IMG/VR virus record: IMGVR_UViG_3300020428_000085
Location: 1-23,729 of that record
DNA length: 23,729 nt
Direction: 5' to 3' (one strand)
Origin: a virus
Part shown: piece after piece, positions 1 through 9,172 of the stretch
Layout: every line of letters begins with the position of its first letter
How positions within the stretch are numbered: position 1 is the stretch's first letter
The notes under the pieces: model-generated
Seen by the model: only the letters and a program-made list of their open reading frames with translations
What the model was told of the DNA's origin: nothing
Database searches by the model: none
Made by a program: the position numbers and the translations under genes

Positions 1-194
1 AACTCGTCTTTCCATCCTTGTTGATTATTAGTTATTACTGCTTTCTTATATTCTAATTCACCTGAAGCCATACGTTCAGCATGTTTCATTTCAGCCACTG
101 ATTCAAGTTCTCTTGTTTTTCTTCTATTTGTTGCTATACTCATTCCAGTTTTAATGATTCCCGGTACAAGTTTTGATGCTATACTAAGCCACAT
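1..194 (-). CDS. Holin-like small protein, 5' part only
   Basis: A reading frame opens with ATG at 192-194 and stays open for 64 codons to the window edge, so the C-terminal part is missing. The protein begins MWLSIASKLVPGIIKTG, a short hydrophobic or amphipathic stretch, and continues as a charged, probably helical region (RRKTRELESVAEMKHAERM) ending with WKDE. Small proteins of this build, next to the endolysin and with a membrane segment after a WKDEF motif, are common in marine phages and are usually taken as holins; the membrane part would lie beyond the window. AAGGAAG at 201-207 is a good ribosome binding site, and the start overlaps the end of the amidase gene by 11 bases, so the two are probably translationally coupled. 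The holin role rests on position and remembered family shape only. Confidence 0.6.
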   Translation of the reverse strand, partial: MWLSIASKLVPGIIKTGMSIATNRRKTRELESVAEMKHAERMASGELEYKKAVITNNQQGWKDE

Positions 195-627
195 TTATAT
201 CTTCCTTAATTAACCATTCTTTTAAATTAAATCCAGGACAATTTGGTTTATTATCTTGAACATCACAATGTCCTACTACTTCTACAATATTAGGATTAGT
301 CATTTTAATTTTTTTAATTAAATCTTTTAATGATAAAAATTGTTCTAAAGTAAAATTATTTTCAGCACCACCATCTTCTGCCATACCACCTACTAGACAA
401 ATAGCTATACTTTTAGAATTAACAGCAGGAGCATGTGCTCCTTGAAAAGCTTCAGCTCTAGCTACTTCTACAGTACCATCACGTTTTATAATGTAATGAT
501 AACCTACATCATCCCAACCGTTATCTTCTACGTGCCATTTACGAATTTCTTTATAACCAATATCCATAGATGGTTTAGTTGCAGCACAATGTACTACAAT
601 CATTTCTGTTTTTTTTCTTAACTCCAT
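184..627 (-). CDS. N-acetylmuramoyl-L-alanine amidase (T7 lysozyme-type endolysin)
   Basis: A 147-residue Amidase_2/PGRP-fold zinc amidase that would cut the bond between muramic acid and L-alanine in peptidoglycan at the end of infection. Zinc ligands are H13 (in IVVHCAAT), H120 (in GHCDV) and C130 (in NCPGF). Y43 (GYHYII) and K127 fit the catalytic Tyr and Lys of T7 lysozyme, which is almost the same length. No signal peptide or transmembrane segment is present, so release would need a holin, and a holin-like gene follows directly. The ATG at 627 has GGAAAG a few bases upstream and overlaps the endonuclease gene by 10 bases. T7 lysozyme also inhibits T7 RNA polymerase; nothing here shows whether this protein does so. 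Function is secure, any regulatory role is not. Confidence 0.93.
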   Translation of the reverse strand: MELRKKTEMIVVHCAATKPSMDIGYKEIRKWHVEDNGWDDVGYHYIIKRDGTVEVARAEAFQGAHAPAVNSKSIAICLVGGMAEDGGAENNFTLEQFLSLKDLIKKIKMTNPNIVEVVGHCDVQDNKPNCPGFNLKEWLIKEDINVA

Positions 628-914
628 TTTGCTTTCCTTTTTGGAACTATTCTACATTTTTTATTAATTAAGTCTACCGATAAAATATGTATACGTTTGT
701 CTTTAATTCTAGGTGAACGAGCTATAATACTTCCATCTTTTCTTTTACCTAACATTTTTACATCAAAAAATTTATGTTCTAATGTTTTTGGATCCACGGC
801 AATTAAATCAATAGCACAATGTGTTTGACTTCCTTTAAACACATAATAACCTTGTTCTTGTAACCACACTGTTGCTAAATTTTCACAAAGACACCCTTTA
901 TTTTTTGCTATCAT
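618..914 (-). CDS. PD-(D/E)XK-type endonuclease, small resolvase-like
   Basis: A 98-residue protein with the layout of a minimal PD-(D/E)XK nuclease: an N-terminal helix with E11 (GCLCENLA), D36 in the strand AIDLIAVD, and D51-V-K53 in the strand FFDVK, followed by a basic tail (VPKRKAKWS). This pattern occurs in Holliday junction resolvases and related phage endonucleases. A role in resolving branched DNA before or during packaging is plausible, but the substrate cannot be read from the sequence. Its ATG overlaps the end of the large upstream gene by 4 bases (ATGA) and its end overlaps the amidase by 10. T7 also has a PD-(D/E)XK endonuclease (gene 3) directly before its lysozyme (gene 3.5), so this gene pair is reminiscent of T7 although the surroundings differ. 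Confidence 0.65.
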   Translation of the reverse strand: MIAKNKGCLCENLATVWLQEQGYYVFKGSQTHCAIDLIAVDPKTLEHKFFDVKMLGKRKDGSIIARSPRIKDKRIHILSVDLINKKCRIVPKRKAKWS

Positions 915-3900
915 TCAACCATCAATTTCTTTTCAAAATCTTCTTCTTCGTAATCTTTTTCTAATCCTGATTCACCAGCAGTTATTGCATTTACAAATTG
1001 ACTAATTAAAAATTTTGTATTATTATAAACATCTTTTTTTACCTTTTTTCCTAAAGTAGATAAAGTTTCATCAACAGCAGTAAATACATCAGGGTCATCG
1101 GGCATAGGTCGATCATCTCCTCCAATATCTTCAGCTTTATCTTTGACATATTCTAAAGTAATTGCTCCTTTTTTACTTAATCCTTTATACTCTGTAGGCT
1201 TCCTCCATATTATTTCTGTAAATTTTCTTAATAAACTTTTATGAGCTGGTTTTGTAGAACCACTTAAAATATCTAACATCATATGATAATTTCCACCTAA
1301 TGCACTTTTTTTAGCTGCCTCAAGAAACATTTTATAATCCATAAGTACATTTATACTATCTCCGCCTAAACCAAAAGCTTCATATATTCTCGCTAATCTA
1401 TTTATAATTAATCTTTTGTGATTTAAAGGTCCTGCCCATATATCTACAAATAAACCAGCTTGATTTGCTACTTCTGTTACACTTTTATTTGCAGCATTAG
1501 CTCCTAAAAAACTAATATCTTGAAGTGCTGTAAGACCTTTAGCAATTGATCTATAAGTTTCTAAAAATTGTTTATTAAATAATTGTTCTATTGCTTCTTT
1601 ATTTTGATCTAAAAAAGTATTTAATCTAACTCCATTATGTAAACCATTTACTTTAGTTTGATCTAAAAAGTCATAAACAAATACTCTTCTGATATCTTGT
1701 AATACACCTCGTCCTTCTACTGTTTTATTTAAATTAGAAACTAATTTAGTTACATTATCACCTCTCATTTTAGTTAAAAGATGTTTAACTATTTCAGTTG
1801 GATTTTGTTTATCGAGAACTTTTACACTTAAACCTGGTAGAGCTTCAGAAATTTCCTTTGAAATTTTTAATTGATTGTTTACAGCATCATCCATTACTTT
1901 TAATGCATTTTTAGAACTACTAGCAAATTTTGACCATATTTCTTTTCCTAAAATTGTTTCATAAATTCTACCATACTGTGCAACAAATTCTGAGTGTTTC
2001 ATTACATCTTTACCTGATCCTGTCTCTTTATAAACCTGTTTAAAATATTTTTCATATAAAGCATTATAAATTTTATTTTTATCAGCTACTGTTACAGGCT
2101 TTAATTTATTATCTAATATTTGTTTTAATCTAGCCGCATTAGGAAGTGCATCTTCACCTTCAGTAAAATATTTAATTACTTTGTCACCTTCTCCTATTAT
2201 ACCCGCTTGTCGTGATACTTTAATACCACTACCATATCCAAATTGTTGAGATAACTCACGTAAAAAAGAACTTTGATACATACTTAATAAATGATCATAT
2301 TGATTATGTGCTATTAATAATTTACTATCTTTAGGTAATGAATTTTGAATAGCATCATCAAAAGGTTTTTTTAATTTTCTTAAAGCATTAGCCATTACAC
2401 CAGTCATTTCACCTGATTCAGCAGCCATGATAAGTTTTCTCCAAGCTAATACTTGGCTATAACTCATATTTTCAATATTTGTAACTCCTCCTTTTAATAT
2501 TTTTGTAAACTCAACAACATCTTCTCGACTACTATATTTAGATAAAGTTTCATAAAATTCTTTTACTTTTTGATTAGCTAAATATTTTTTTACATATGCT
2601 GGCGAACTTGTTTTAGTAGGTTTTTTCATTTTTTGTACTACTTTTTCGCTATATTCTCTAATAATGTTATTTAAAACTTTTTTAGTTTCACCTATATTTA
2701 AATTAAATTTTACATTTGAATTTGAAGCTATTCTTTTTACACTTTGTTCTGCATCAAATAAGATAGTTTTTATACCTTGATTTATTTTTGCAAAACTTAT
2801 TCCTAATTGATCTATTTCATTTACAACTGGATTATCAGTTCTAAATTTAATTAATTTTCCTTCTGCAGATTTTACTATTTCTTTAGCAGCATCTGTTTCT
2901 GCTTTTCTCATTTTAATAAGTTGATTTGATATATTATTTATAATATCATCTTTTTGTGATCCTGTTATATTTACATTATCTAATCCCGAAACTATTTTAA
3001 TTATGTCATTTTCAACTTCTTTTGTTTTTATAATTTTATTAGCTCTACCTCTTTCTATTTCGCTTAAAACTTTTTTTGATATTGATTTAGGTGCCTCTAT
3101 TTCAGCAAGTGGAAAAGCTTTATTTACACTTGCTACTAAATAATCGTCAGCTACTTTTTCTGGAATTCCATGATCTTGTAAAATTTTTTTAGCTTCATCT
3201 AAATTTTTAAGTAAACCTTCATCTAATTTTCCACCTGATTTAATTACATTTTCTATTGATTTAGAACTAATTTTATCTTGAGCTGCAGTAAGAACAGCTT
3301 TTTTTATTGCTTGACCAGTTAATAAAAAAGCAGGAGTTGCAACTAAATCTATTCCAGCCATGATTGCAGCTTGAGTAAAAGCCATTTTATAATAGTCGTC
3401 ATCACTAACACCTTCTCCTAATCCATAGATTTCTCTTCCTACTGCATATTTAGTTACTTCAGCAGTAAAAGTAGCTCCAGCGGAACCTACTGATGTTCCT
3501 ACAACTGGAGTTACGAAACTTCCTCCAATAGCACCAGTGATTGCTGATCCAACTGTAAAAATATCTCCAGCGATAGCTGATAAATCTCCTGTAGTAGGAT
3601 ATAAAGTAGGAGCATTTGTAGTAGTCCATTTATTAGTTCCACCTAATTCTTTTGGAACTCGATAAGTTAAAACATTATATTCTCCTTTTCCTCCATCAAA
3701 AATATTTTTATTTAATTTTTGATATTTAAATTTAATCTTATCTTTATGTAGTTCTACTAGCTCTGGATCTAATTTTTTATCTTCTAATAAATATTCTTTA
3801 ATATATAAATTTTTAGCATCTCTTAATGTTAATGTTTCATTATTAATTCCTAAACTTAAAGCAAATCTTACTTCTTTAGGAAGTTCATTTTCTTTTTTTG

Positions 3901-4234
3901 CATTAATACCATAAGCTTGTACAACATCAGCTTTACTTGGCTCATATTCAGCTAACATATAACTTTCTTCAGAAAAATCTGATGCCGCTGCACTTTCAGC
4001 CAATTTAGCTTGTTTTTCTGCAACTTTCTTTTTAGTCTTATCACTTAATTCAACACTATATCCAGCATTGTCAATAGTTTGATCTTCACTTGTAAGTTTG
4101 TTTTTTTCTAATTGTTTTTCATAATCAGAGGCACTTAATTCACCAGTTGCTAATTTAAGAGCTGTATCTTTATCTATCTCATTAGCAATATAAAGATTAT
4201 AGGATTCTTTTTGGTATTCTGAAAGTTCTGCCAT
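911..4234 (-). CDS. Large internal virion / DNA-ejection protein candidate
   Basis: A 1107-residue protein with no recognisable enzymatic motif. It is rich in Lys, Glu, Asn and Leu and looks mostly helical. A Gly/Ala/Val-rich hydrophobic region runs from about residue 216 to 262 (IAGDIFTVGSAITGAIGG and onward), with a second hydrophobic stretch at about 284-316. These could insert into or cross a membrane. Large helical proteins encoded after the nozzle in short-tailed phages are typically carried in the capsid and ejected with the DNA (like T7 gp15/gp16 or P22 gp16/gp20), which is the basis for the call. It starts 4 bases after the stop of the preceding large gene with only a weak ribosome binding site, so coupled translation is likely. 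No transglycosylase or peptidase motif was found. Confidence 0.6.
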   Translation of the reverse strand: MAELSEYQKESYNLYIANEIDKDTALKLATGELSASDYEKQLEKNKLTSEDQTIDNAGYSVELSDKTKKKVAEKQAKLAESAAASDFSEESYMLAEYEPSKADVVQAYGINAKKENELPKEVRFALSLGINNETLTLRDAKNLYIKEYLLEDKKLDPELVELHKDKIKFKYQKLNKNIFDGGKGEYNVLTYRVPKELGGTNKWTTTNAPTLYPTTGDLSAIAGDIFTVGSAITGAIGGSFVTPVVGTSVGSAGATFTAEVTKYAVGREIYGLGEGVSDDDYYKMAFTQAAIMAGIDLVATPAFLLTGQAIKKAVLTAAQDKISSKSIENVIKSGGKLDEGLLKNLDEAKKILQDHGIPEKVADDYLVASVNKAFPLAEIEAPKSISKKVLSEIERGRANKIIKTKEVENDIIKIVSGLDNVNITGSQKDDIINNISNQLIKMRKAETDAAKEIVKSAEGKLIKFRTDNPVVNEIDQLGISFAKINQGIKTILFDAEQSVKRIASNSNVKFNLNIGETKKVLNNIIREYSEKVVQKMKKPTKTSSPAYVKKYLANQKVKEFYETLSKYSSREDVVEFTKILKGGVTNIENMSYSQVLAWRKLIMAAESGEMTGVMANALRKLKKPFDDAIQNSLPKDSKLLIAHNQYDHLLSMYQSSFLRELSQQFGYGSGIKVSRQAGIIGEGDKVIKYFTEGEDALPNAARLKQILDNKLKPVTVADKNKIYNALYEKYFKQVYKETGSGKDVMKHSEFVAQYGRIYETILGKEIWSKFASSSKNALKVMDDAVNNQLKISKEISEALPGLSVKVLDKQNPTEIVKHLLTKMRGDNVTKLVSNLNKTVEGRGVLQDIRRVFVYDFLDQTKVNGLHNGVRLNTFLDQNKEAIEQLFNKQFLETYRSIAKGLTALQDISFLGANAANKSVTEVANQAGLFVDIWAGPLNHKRLIINRLARIYEAFGLGGDSINVLMDYKMFLEAAKKSALGGNYHMMLDILSGSTKPAHKSLLRKFTEIIWRKPTEYKGLSKKGAITLEYVKDKAEDIGGDDRPMPDDPDVFTAVDETLSTLGKKVKKDVYNNTKFLISQFVNAITAGESGLEKDYEEEDFEKKLMVE

Positions 4235-4238
4235 ATCA

Positions 4239-5765
4239 TTAGTTCTTTTTATTTTTATTTTCCTCTAATTGTCTTTGTTTTATTAATTCCAATGTCTCCG
4301 CTGTATCTTTTGCTTCTTTTTCTTTAAATATTTCAAAATATCCACCTTGACCTTCCATTTCTTTATATTGAGGTTCTAATTCTTGATAATAAAAAGCATT
4401 AATTACTTGAAAAGGTGATGTAGGTTTTTCATTCCCAAATAATTTCATATAAGTTTCTGGACTTACTTTATCTTTTAATTGTGCAGCTAATTCAGTTGCG
4501 GCAGCATTTTGTGATAATTCTCTAAAATTAGCCTGACCTTCTCCTTCAAAAGCAATATCAAAAGATTTACTATGAGCTAATTTTCCAATCTCTGATATTG
4601 CTTTCTGAGCAGCAACCATTGCTCTAAAAGCTTGAGGATTTGTACTTATATCACCTATTGTTTTTTTCAAAAGTTCAAGGTCTTTATTAGATACTGGATA
4701 TAATTTTTTAGCTTCTCCCACTATTTGTGAAAAAGTAGCTGCATTAACTATTTCTTTAAATTCAATTAAATCGTCATCTGAAAATTCTGTTGTATCTTTA
4801 TTTCTATTTAGAAGTTTGTTTGCTCGTTCAAGCATTCCTACTTCATCTAATATTTTTTCTAATCCAAAGAAAGTTGATTCTAAAATACCAGTAGGTGGTT
4901 CTTTTCCTAATTGAGCTAATTTATATACTTCAGTGTATCGAGTATCAATAGCTTTAGAAGCATCACCTTTATAATATTCCTCAGAATATTTTTCATAAAT
5001 TTTACCTAAACTTTGGTTCCTTTGAGAATCAAATTTTTTCTCAGGATTTTTAGCTTTATACCAAGCTATATCTTCAGCAGTAAATTTTCCTTCAGCTTTA
5101 AGTAGTCCTTCAGAAATTTTACCTAAAGAAGATTTAGCTTGAGAAAGTGGTGTAATACCAGATGAAGCATTTATAATTTCTAAACCTCTTAATATATTTC
5201 TTCTTTTATTTTTATCAGACCATACTTCTTCAATTTTATTAGGTAACTTTGTAGCAATATTTTCAAAAGCTGATCCAACAGCTTCTGTAAACTGAGATAA
5301 ACCAGTTTTTTCTTGATCTGATTTTTTCTTTGGTAAAATTTTATCACTTAAAGCATTTCCACCATCAACTTCTATTTTCTCATCTACTACTATTTCATCG
5401 TTATCATCTTCTACCTTTTCATCAAAAATAAATTTACCTTCTTCATTTAAGCTACCCCAATTATGACCACCATCTTCATCTATTATATATCCTGTTCCTG
5501 CATCACCAAATTTACTAGGGACTTCAGGGTTTTTACTCCAATTATCAGGATGACTATCTATATCTTGAGTGCTTTCTACATTTTTATCTGAAGATTCAAT
5601 GTCCTCATATTTTTCTAAATTTTTCATATTTTTTTCTGCCTCCAATAATACTCCAGTTTCTTCATTATAAAGATGTGCATCTTCATCTTTATAACCTTGA
5701 ATAATTTCACTATTATCCCAACCTGGAAAAGCTTTTTCTAAATCAGATAATTCTTTTGTAGCCAT
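4239..5765 (-). CDS. Probable internal virion protein, acidic N-terminus
   Basis: A 508-residue protein I cannot assign to a family. Residues 1 to about 150 are very acidic and probably disordered (for example KVEDDNDEIVVDEKIEVDGG). A short basic patch follows (PKKKSDQEK), and the rest is mainly helical with coiled-coil-like stretches, ending in a Lys/Glu/Asn-rich tail (QRQLEENKNKKN). It lies between the protein with the S74-like end and the 1107-residue ejection candidate. The TAATG arrangement shares one base with the preceding gene, and AAGGAGG stands 4 bases before the start. Size and position suggest one of a set of two or three ejection proteins. A role as chaperone or scaffold for those proteins is an alternative. 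Confidence 0.5.
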   Translation of the reverse strand: MATKELSDLEKAFPGWDNSEIIQGYKDEDAHLYNEETGVLLEAEKNMKNLEKYEDIESSDKNVESTQDIDSHPDNWSKNPEVPSKFGDAGTGYIIDEDGGHNWGSLNEEGKFIFDEKVEDDNDEIVVDEKIEVDGGNALSDKILPKKKSDQEKTGLSQFTEAVGSAFENIATKLPNKIEEVWSDKNKRRNILRGLEIINASSGITPLSQAKSSLGKISEGLLKAEGKFTAEDIAWYKAKNPEKKFDSQRNQSLGKIYEKYSEEYYKGDASKAIDTRYTEVYKLAQLGKEPPTGILESTFFGLEKILDEVGMLERANKLLNRNKDTTEFSDDDLIEFKEIVNAATFSQIVGEAKKLYPVSNKDLELLKKTIGDISTNPQAFRAMVAAQKAISEIGKLAHSKSFDIAFEGEGQANFRELSQNAAATELAAQLKDKVSPETYMKLFGNEKPTSPFQVINAFYYQELEPQYKEMEGQGGYFEIFKEKEAKDTAETLELIKQRQLEENKNKKN

Positions 5766-6847
5766 TAAACCTCCTTAAAGTCTACATCTAGTTTAGAGTA
5801 ATCTACCATTAAATATCCAAATTGATTAGGAGTAGCCGCTTGTGGTACTTGATGAGCCATTACACCTTGATATGTTCTATCATCACCTAGATATTTAAAG
5901 TTATAAATTTTAATTCCTTTAGGAGATTTACCAACTAATTTAATATCTTTCTTTAATCTTATATCAGAAGGTGGCATAAATTGTGCTCCAGCTAATGCTG
6001 CACCTGTTACTTGACCAAAGATACTCGGACCACCTACTGGTGTACCTACTGATCCTGATCTTTCTTCTCCATAACTTCTTATAGGAGCACCTGATAATGC
6101 TCCAACCATTTGTCTTATTTGTCCAGCAGGATATTCTCTTGCTTCTATAAAGTCACGATATCCTTCTGCTAATTTAGCTTGTTCTATACCACGTGCTTGT
6201 GCACCAAAAGCTTGAAGACCTTGTGCACCTGATTGTAAAGCTCCTATCTGAGTAGTTGCAGCACCTAGTTGTTGACCTAGTCCTGCCATTTGTGTTTGTC
6301 TATCTTGTGCAAATCTACTTGCACCTGATTCAAAACCTGCTTGTCTTAATCTTGCTGTTGTATCAGCTACTGAATCTAAATATCTTTCTTGTCCTAAAAC
6401 ATTTTGAATACCTTGTCTTGATCCTCCAAAAGCTCCTGAACCTATAGCTTGAGCATCCATAGCTTTTTGAGATTGACCGTAAGCATCACCTAAATCTGTT
6501 AATGCTCCTGAAATAACTTGATTCTCATAAGGATTAGCATAAGCTTGAGCTGTCGCTGTATCATAAGTTTGAGCACCAGCATTTGCTATTTGTTGACCTA
6601 TACCAGCTAATTGTCCAGCTTGAGGAATTACTTGTTGAGAATATACATTTTCTGCTGCAATTTCTTGAGGATCAAGTGAAGCTATACGTTGACCTTGATA
6701 TGCAGTATAAGGTTGACTAAAAACATTCTCTGCTGTTCTTAAAGTTCGTTCTTGAATTTCTTTAAAGTATTCAGGTATATCATAGCTAGTCTGTGACGTG
6801 CTAGGTGCCTGTACTACTGTTGTGCTTGGTTTGAATATACTACCCAT
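5765..6847 (-). CDS. Internal virion/tail protein with short S74-like C-terminus
   Basis: A 360-residue protein. Residues about 25-260 are rich in Ala, Gln and Gly and look like long helices (AGIGQQIANAGAQTYDTATA, GLGQQLGAATTQIGALQSGA). The C-terminus from S294-D295 (SDIRLKKDIK, then GIKIYNFKYLGDDRTYQGVMA) matches the start of the S74 intramolecular chaperone of endosialidase-type tail proteins. Only about 66 residues follow the Ser, which is shorter than the complete self-cleaving domain, so autoproteolysis is doubtful. Marine short-tailed phages often carry such a protein beside the ejection proteins. The start overlaps the acetyltransferase gene by 8 bases; AGGAGG lies unusually far upstream (about 15 bases). 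The module identification is fairly firm, the role in the particle is inferred. Confidence 0.62.
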   Translation of the reverse strand: MGSIFKPSTTVVQAPSTSQTSYDIPEYFKEIQERTLRTAENVFSQPYTAYQGQRIASLDPQEIAAENVYSQQVIPQAGQLAGIGQQIANAGAQTYDTATAQAYANPYENQVISGALTDLGDAYGQSQKAMDAQAIGSGAFGGSRQGIQNVLGQERYLDSVADTTARLRQAGFESGASRFAQDRQTQMAGLGQQLGAATTQIGALQSGAQGLQAFGAQARGIEQAKLAEGYRDFIEAREYPAGQIRQMVGALSGAPIRSYGEERSGSVGTPVGGPSIFGQVTGAALAGAQFMPPSDIRLKKDIKLVGKSPKGIKIYNFKYLGDDRTYQGVMAHQVPQAATPNQFGYLMVDYSKLDVDFKEV

Positions 6848-7295
6848 TGACGATAAAAGTTCCTCCTATAACTTTAAAACCTAATTTAATAAAGGCATTG
6901 TTTTTTCTTTCAACATCTTTACCTTGGAATATTTCACATATAGCAGTAACTTTATTAGCTAATGCATATTCCTTAAATACTATCATTAAAGAACGAAAAA
7001 TGCTAAATCTTCGATGTTGTGGACTTACATGTAACCATAAAGTTCTCATAAACTTTTTATCACTATACCACGTTTCATCTACTGTAGCAGCTAATGTTCC
7101 TACAATAATATTTTCATATTCTACTACTATAACAAAACTATTCTTAATGTAAAATACTATATTTTCTAATGCTTTCTTATTATTAGTATTTCCAAAGTTA
7201 AAAGGAGCCTCTATTAACCATGTTTTTAATAATTCTCTTATTCGAACAGCATCAGAAATCTGTGCTTTTCGTATTTTATATTTATCTTTTTCCAT
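6840..7295 (-). CDS. GNAT-family N-acetyltransferase
   Basis: A 151-residue protein with the order of elements of a GNAT acetyltransferase. It opens with a strand and helix (YKIRKAQISDAVRIRELL), has a central strand pair (FVIVVEYENIIVGTLAA), then the acetyl-CoA-binding motif A region (TLWLHVSPQHRRFSIFRSLM), and a C-terminal part with FIKLGFKVIGGTFIV. The pyrophosphate-binding loop is degenerate: QHRRFS stands where Q/RxxGxG/A is usual, so cofactor binding needs testing. The gene overlaps the end of the nozzle gene by 14 bases and the next gene by 8, placing it firmly in the virion operon. The acetyl acceptor is unknown; a phage structural protein, a host protein or a small molecule are all possible. 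Confidence 0.75.
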   Translation of the reverse strand: MEKDKYKIRKAQISDAVRIRELLKTWLIEAPFNFGNTNNKKALENIVFYIKNSFVIVVEYENIIVGTLAATVDETWYSDKKFMRTLWLHVSPQHRRFSIFRSLMIVFKEYALANKVTAICEIFQGKDVERKNNAFIKLGFKVIGGTFIVNG

Positions 7296-9126
7296 CAGCT
7301 CTTAAATTCACTCTTAAAGTTCCAAATCTCCAATTGTCTCCTATCGCTGTATTTTCTATTTTTATATTAGATTGTCTACCACGGATTCGTGTATTAATAA
7401 ACCCTGTTGTGTTACTTACTGTCACAGTTTCTCCAACGGTGGTATTACCATAAGGATAATCTCTTGTAGTTAAAGTAATTAAAGCATTACCTGTTTGATT
7501 TTGAAAATCAGGTATAATTTTGTTTATAAACATAAATTCTTCTCCGTCAGCTAAATCTCCATCACCTGATTGAATATATGCTGTTAAAGCAGAGCCATCA
7601 GCATCTACGCCATCTTCCATTCTATAAATTATACTTCTACCTGCTGTTAAACCATTTATTTGTGAAATAGTATTAGAAGTAGAATTAGCTGTATATGAAG
7701 TAGCTAAAGGATTTAATTCAACTCCATTATCTTGATATGTACTTCTATTCATAGTTCCAAAACACCAAGAGTTTTCTAAATAATTATAAATAACATATCT
7801 ATCATTTTGATCCGAGGAACTAGAACAATAATACCATATTACTTCAGAGAAATTAGAGTTTTGTGCAGCATAAACCTGAGCATATTGAACTTTATTTATA
7901 TTATCAAAAACATGATTTAATACAGGACAAGGTATTTCTTGAACAGCACCAGCATATCTAAAGAATTGTCCATCAGACATCCAATAAGCTATGTCATCTA
8001 TTACTATTGCAGAATTAAGACCTACAGCTCCACAATCATTACCTAATTGTCTAAAACCAAAAATAAAAGGAGGACCAATAAATGACATTGATTGCATTGT
8101 AGTATCAGTCCATACTAGAATAGTTCCTTTAGCAGGACGTGCACATCTAATTTCACTTCCTCCTGCTATTCTTTGTGATCCAGCTGAATTAGTTACATTA
8201 GGAGTCCATTGATTATATTCTTCTTGATCAGACCAACGAATAAACATTTTATCTTGAGTTGAAGTATTACCAATAGAAGTTTCTGTACCCATACATACGA
8301 CATGTCTAGTTTCAGTAGATACCATTGATAAAGTTGATTTAGTTGGAGCATTAGCAATTATTGTAGCTCTATTACCTGTCATTCCACCTGATAAATCCCA
8401 TTCATAAGTTCCACCTTCTTTTTGAGTAATAATTAAATCTTCTCCCCAATTATTTATAGACCATAATCTTGCATCAATAGTTACATTTGAAGTTGTTCGA
8501 GGAGTTCCCCATGTACTTGCACTCCAAGCACCTGAACCCCAGCCATATCCAAAAGTTTGAAGACTAGGACCTACATTTAATTGATAAGTTACTGTACAAT
8601 TACCAGTAGGACCAATTGTTGAAGTAGCAGTAGCATTACTTTGAATTACATAAGCATCTACATTAGTAACTGATAAGATTTCATATTCAGCATCTAAAGT
8701 TGCAGCTGCAATTCCTCCAACTGAAGTGCTGGTACTACTTAAAGTTACAAAATCGCCAGTTGTAGCTCCATGACCTGTATCTGAAATAGTGACATTAGCA
8801 CTCGTGTTAGTGGTTGTAAAAGCATTAACTAAATTGGCTGTAGCTCTAATAGGAGTAATATCTTGACTATCTCCCGAAGCATAAGTATAGACTTTTCTAT
8901 CTGTTCCTAAAGCTTCATATCTAGCTCCTGTTAAAGAAAACCATTGCTCTAAAGCTCTTCCTACTCCTACATAATAAGCTGTACTAAATTTATTCCAGCC
9001 TCCTAATTTTTGAGGAAGTCCTTTACGAAATCTGATTTTATCTCCGTCAATCCATCTACCTTCTGCTCCGGTTTCTGTATTTTCGGTATCTAATCCAGGT
9101 TGAAAATTTAACTTTGTTAATGGCAT
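7282..9126 (-). CDS. Tail nozzle / DNA stabilisation protein, P22 gp10-like
   Basis: A 614-residue beta-rich protein. The N-terminus (LNFQPGLDTENTETGAEGRW, then DGDKIRFRKGLPQKLGGW) and the central part (FIRWSDQEEYNQWTP, then GGSEIRCARPAKGTILVWTD, then WYYCSSSSDQNDRYVIYNY) are characteristic of the tail-tube nozzle proteins of short-tailed phages related to P22 gp10. These proteins form a hexameric tube below the adaptor ring, keep packaged DNA from leaking, and carry the fibres. The start at 9126 lacks any Shine-Dalgarno sequence (TTTTGTTATATACTTATTATT precedes the ATG), unlike most genes here. It follows the enzyme cassette after a 101-base spacer holding a hairpin, and its end overlaps the acetyltransferase gene by 14 bases. 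Confidence 0.85.
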   Translation of the reverse strand: MPLTKLNFQPGLDTENTETGAEGRWIDGDKIRFRKGLPQKLGGWNKFSTAYYVGVGRALEQWFSLTGARYEALGTDRKVYTYASGDSQDITPIRATANLVNAFTTTNTSANVTISDTGHGATTGDFVTLSSTSTSVGGIAAATLDAEYEILSVTNVDAYVIQSNATATSTIGPTGNCTVTYQLNVGPSLQTFGYGWGSGAWSASTWGTPRTTSNVTIDARLWSINNWGEDLIITQKEGGTYEWDLSGGMTGNRATIIANAPTKSTLSMVSTETRHVVCMGTETSIGNTSTQDKMFIRWSDQEEYNQWTPNVTNSAGSQRIAGGSEIRCARPAKGTILVWTDTTMQSMSFIGPPFIFGFRQLGNDCGAVGLNSAIVIDDIAYWMSDGQFFRYAGAVQEIPCPVLNHVFDNINKVQYAQVYAAQNSNFSEVIWYYCSSSSDQNDRYVIYNYLENSWCFGTMNRSTYQDNGVELNPLATSYTANSTSNTISQINGLTAGRSIIYRMEDGVDADGSALTAYIQSGDGDLADGEEFMFINKIIPDFQNQTGNALITLTTRDYPYGNTTVGETVTVSNTTGFINTRIRGRQSNIKIENTAIGDNWRFGTLRVNLRADGKR

Positions 9127-9172
9127 AATAATAAGTATATAACAAAATTATTAAATTTATACTAAAATTTAA

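Noticed and set aside
6847-7152. Plus-strand open frame opposite the acetyltransferase gene
   Set aside because: Composition is that of an antisense shadow, it has no ribosome binding site, and all neighbours are on the minus strand. The same applies to the other plus-strand open frames, for example 433-621, 7991-8212 and 16392-16625.
9127-9172. TATACT and TATAAA considered as a sigma70 promoter for the nozzle gene
   Set aside because: No acceptable -35 sequence at 16-18 bases, and such hexamers are common in AT-rich spacers. Left as a question rather than a feature.
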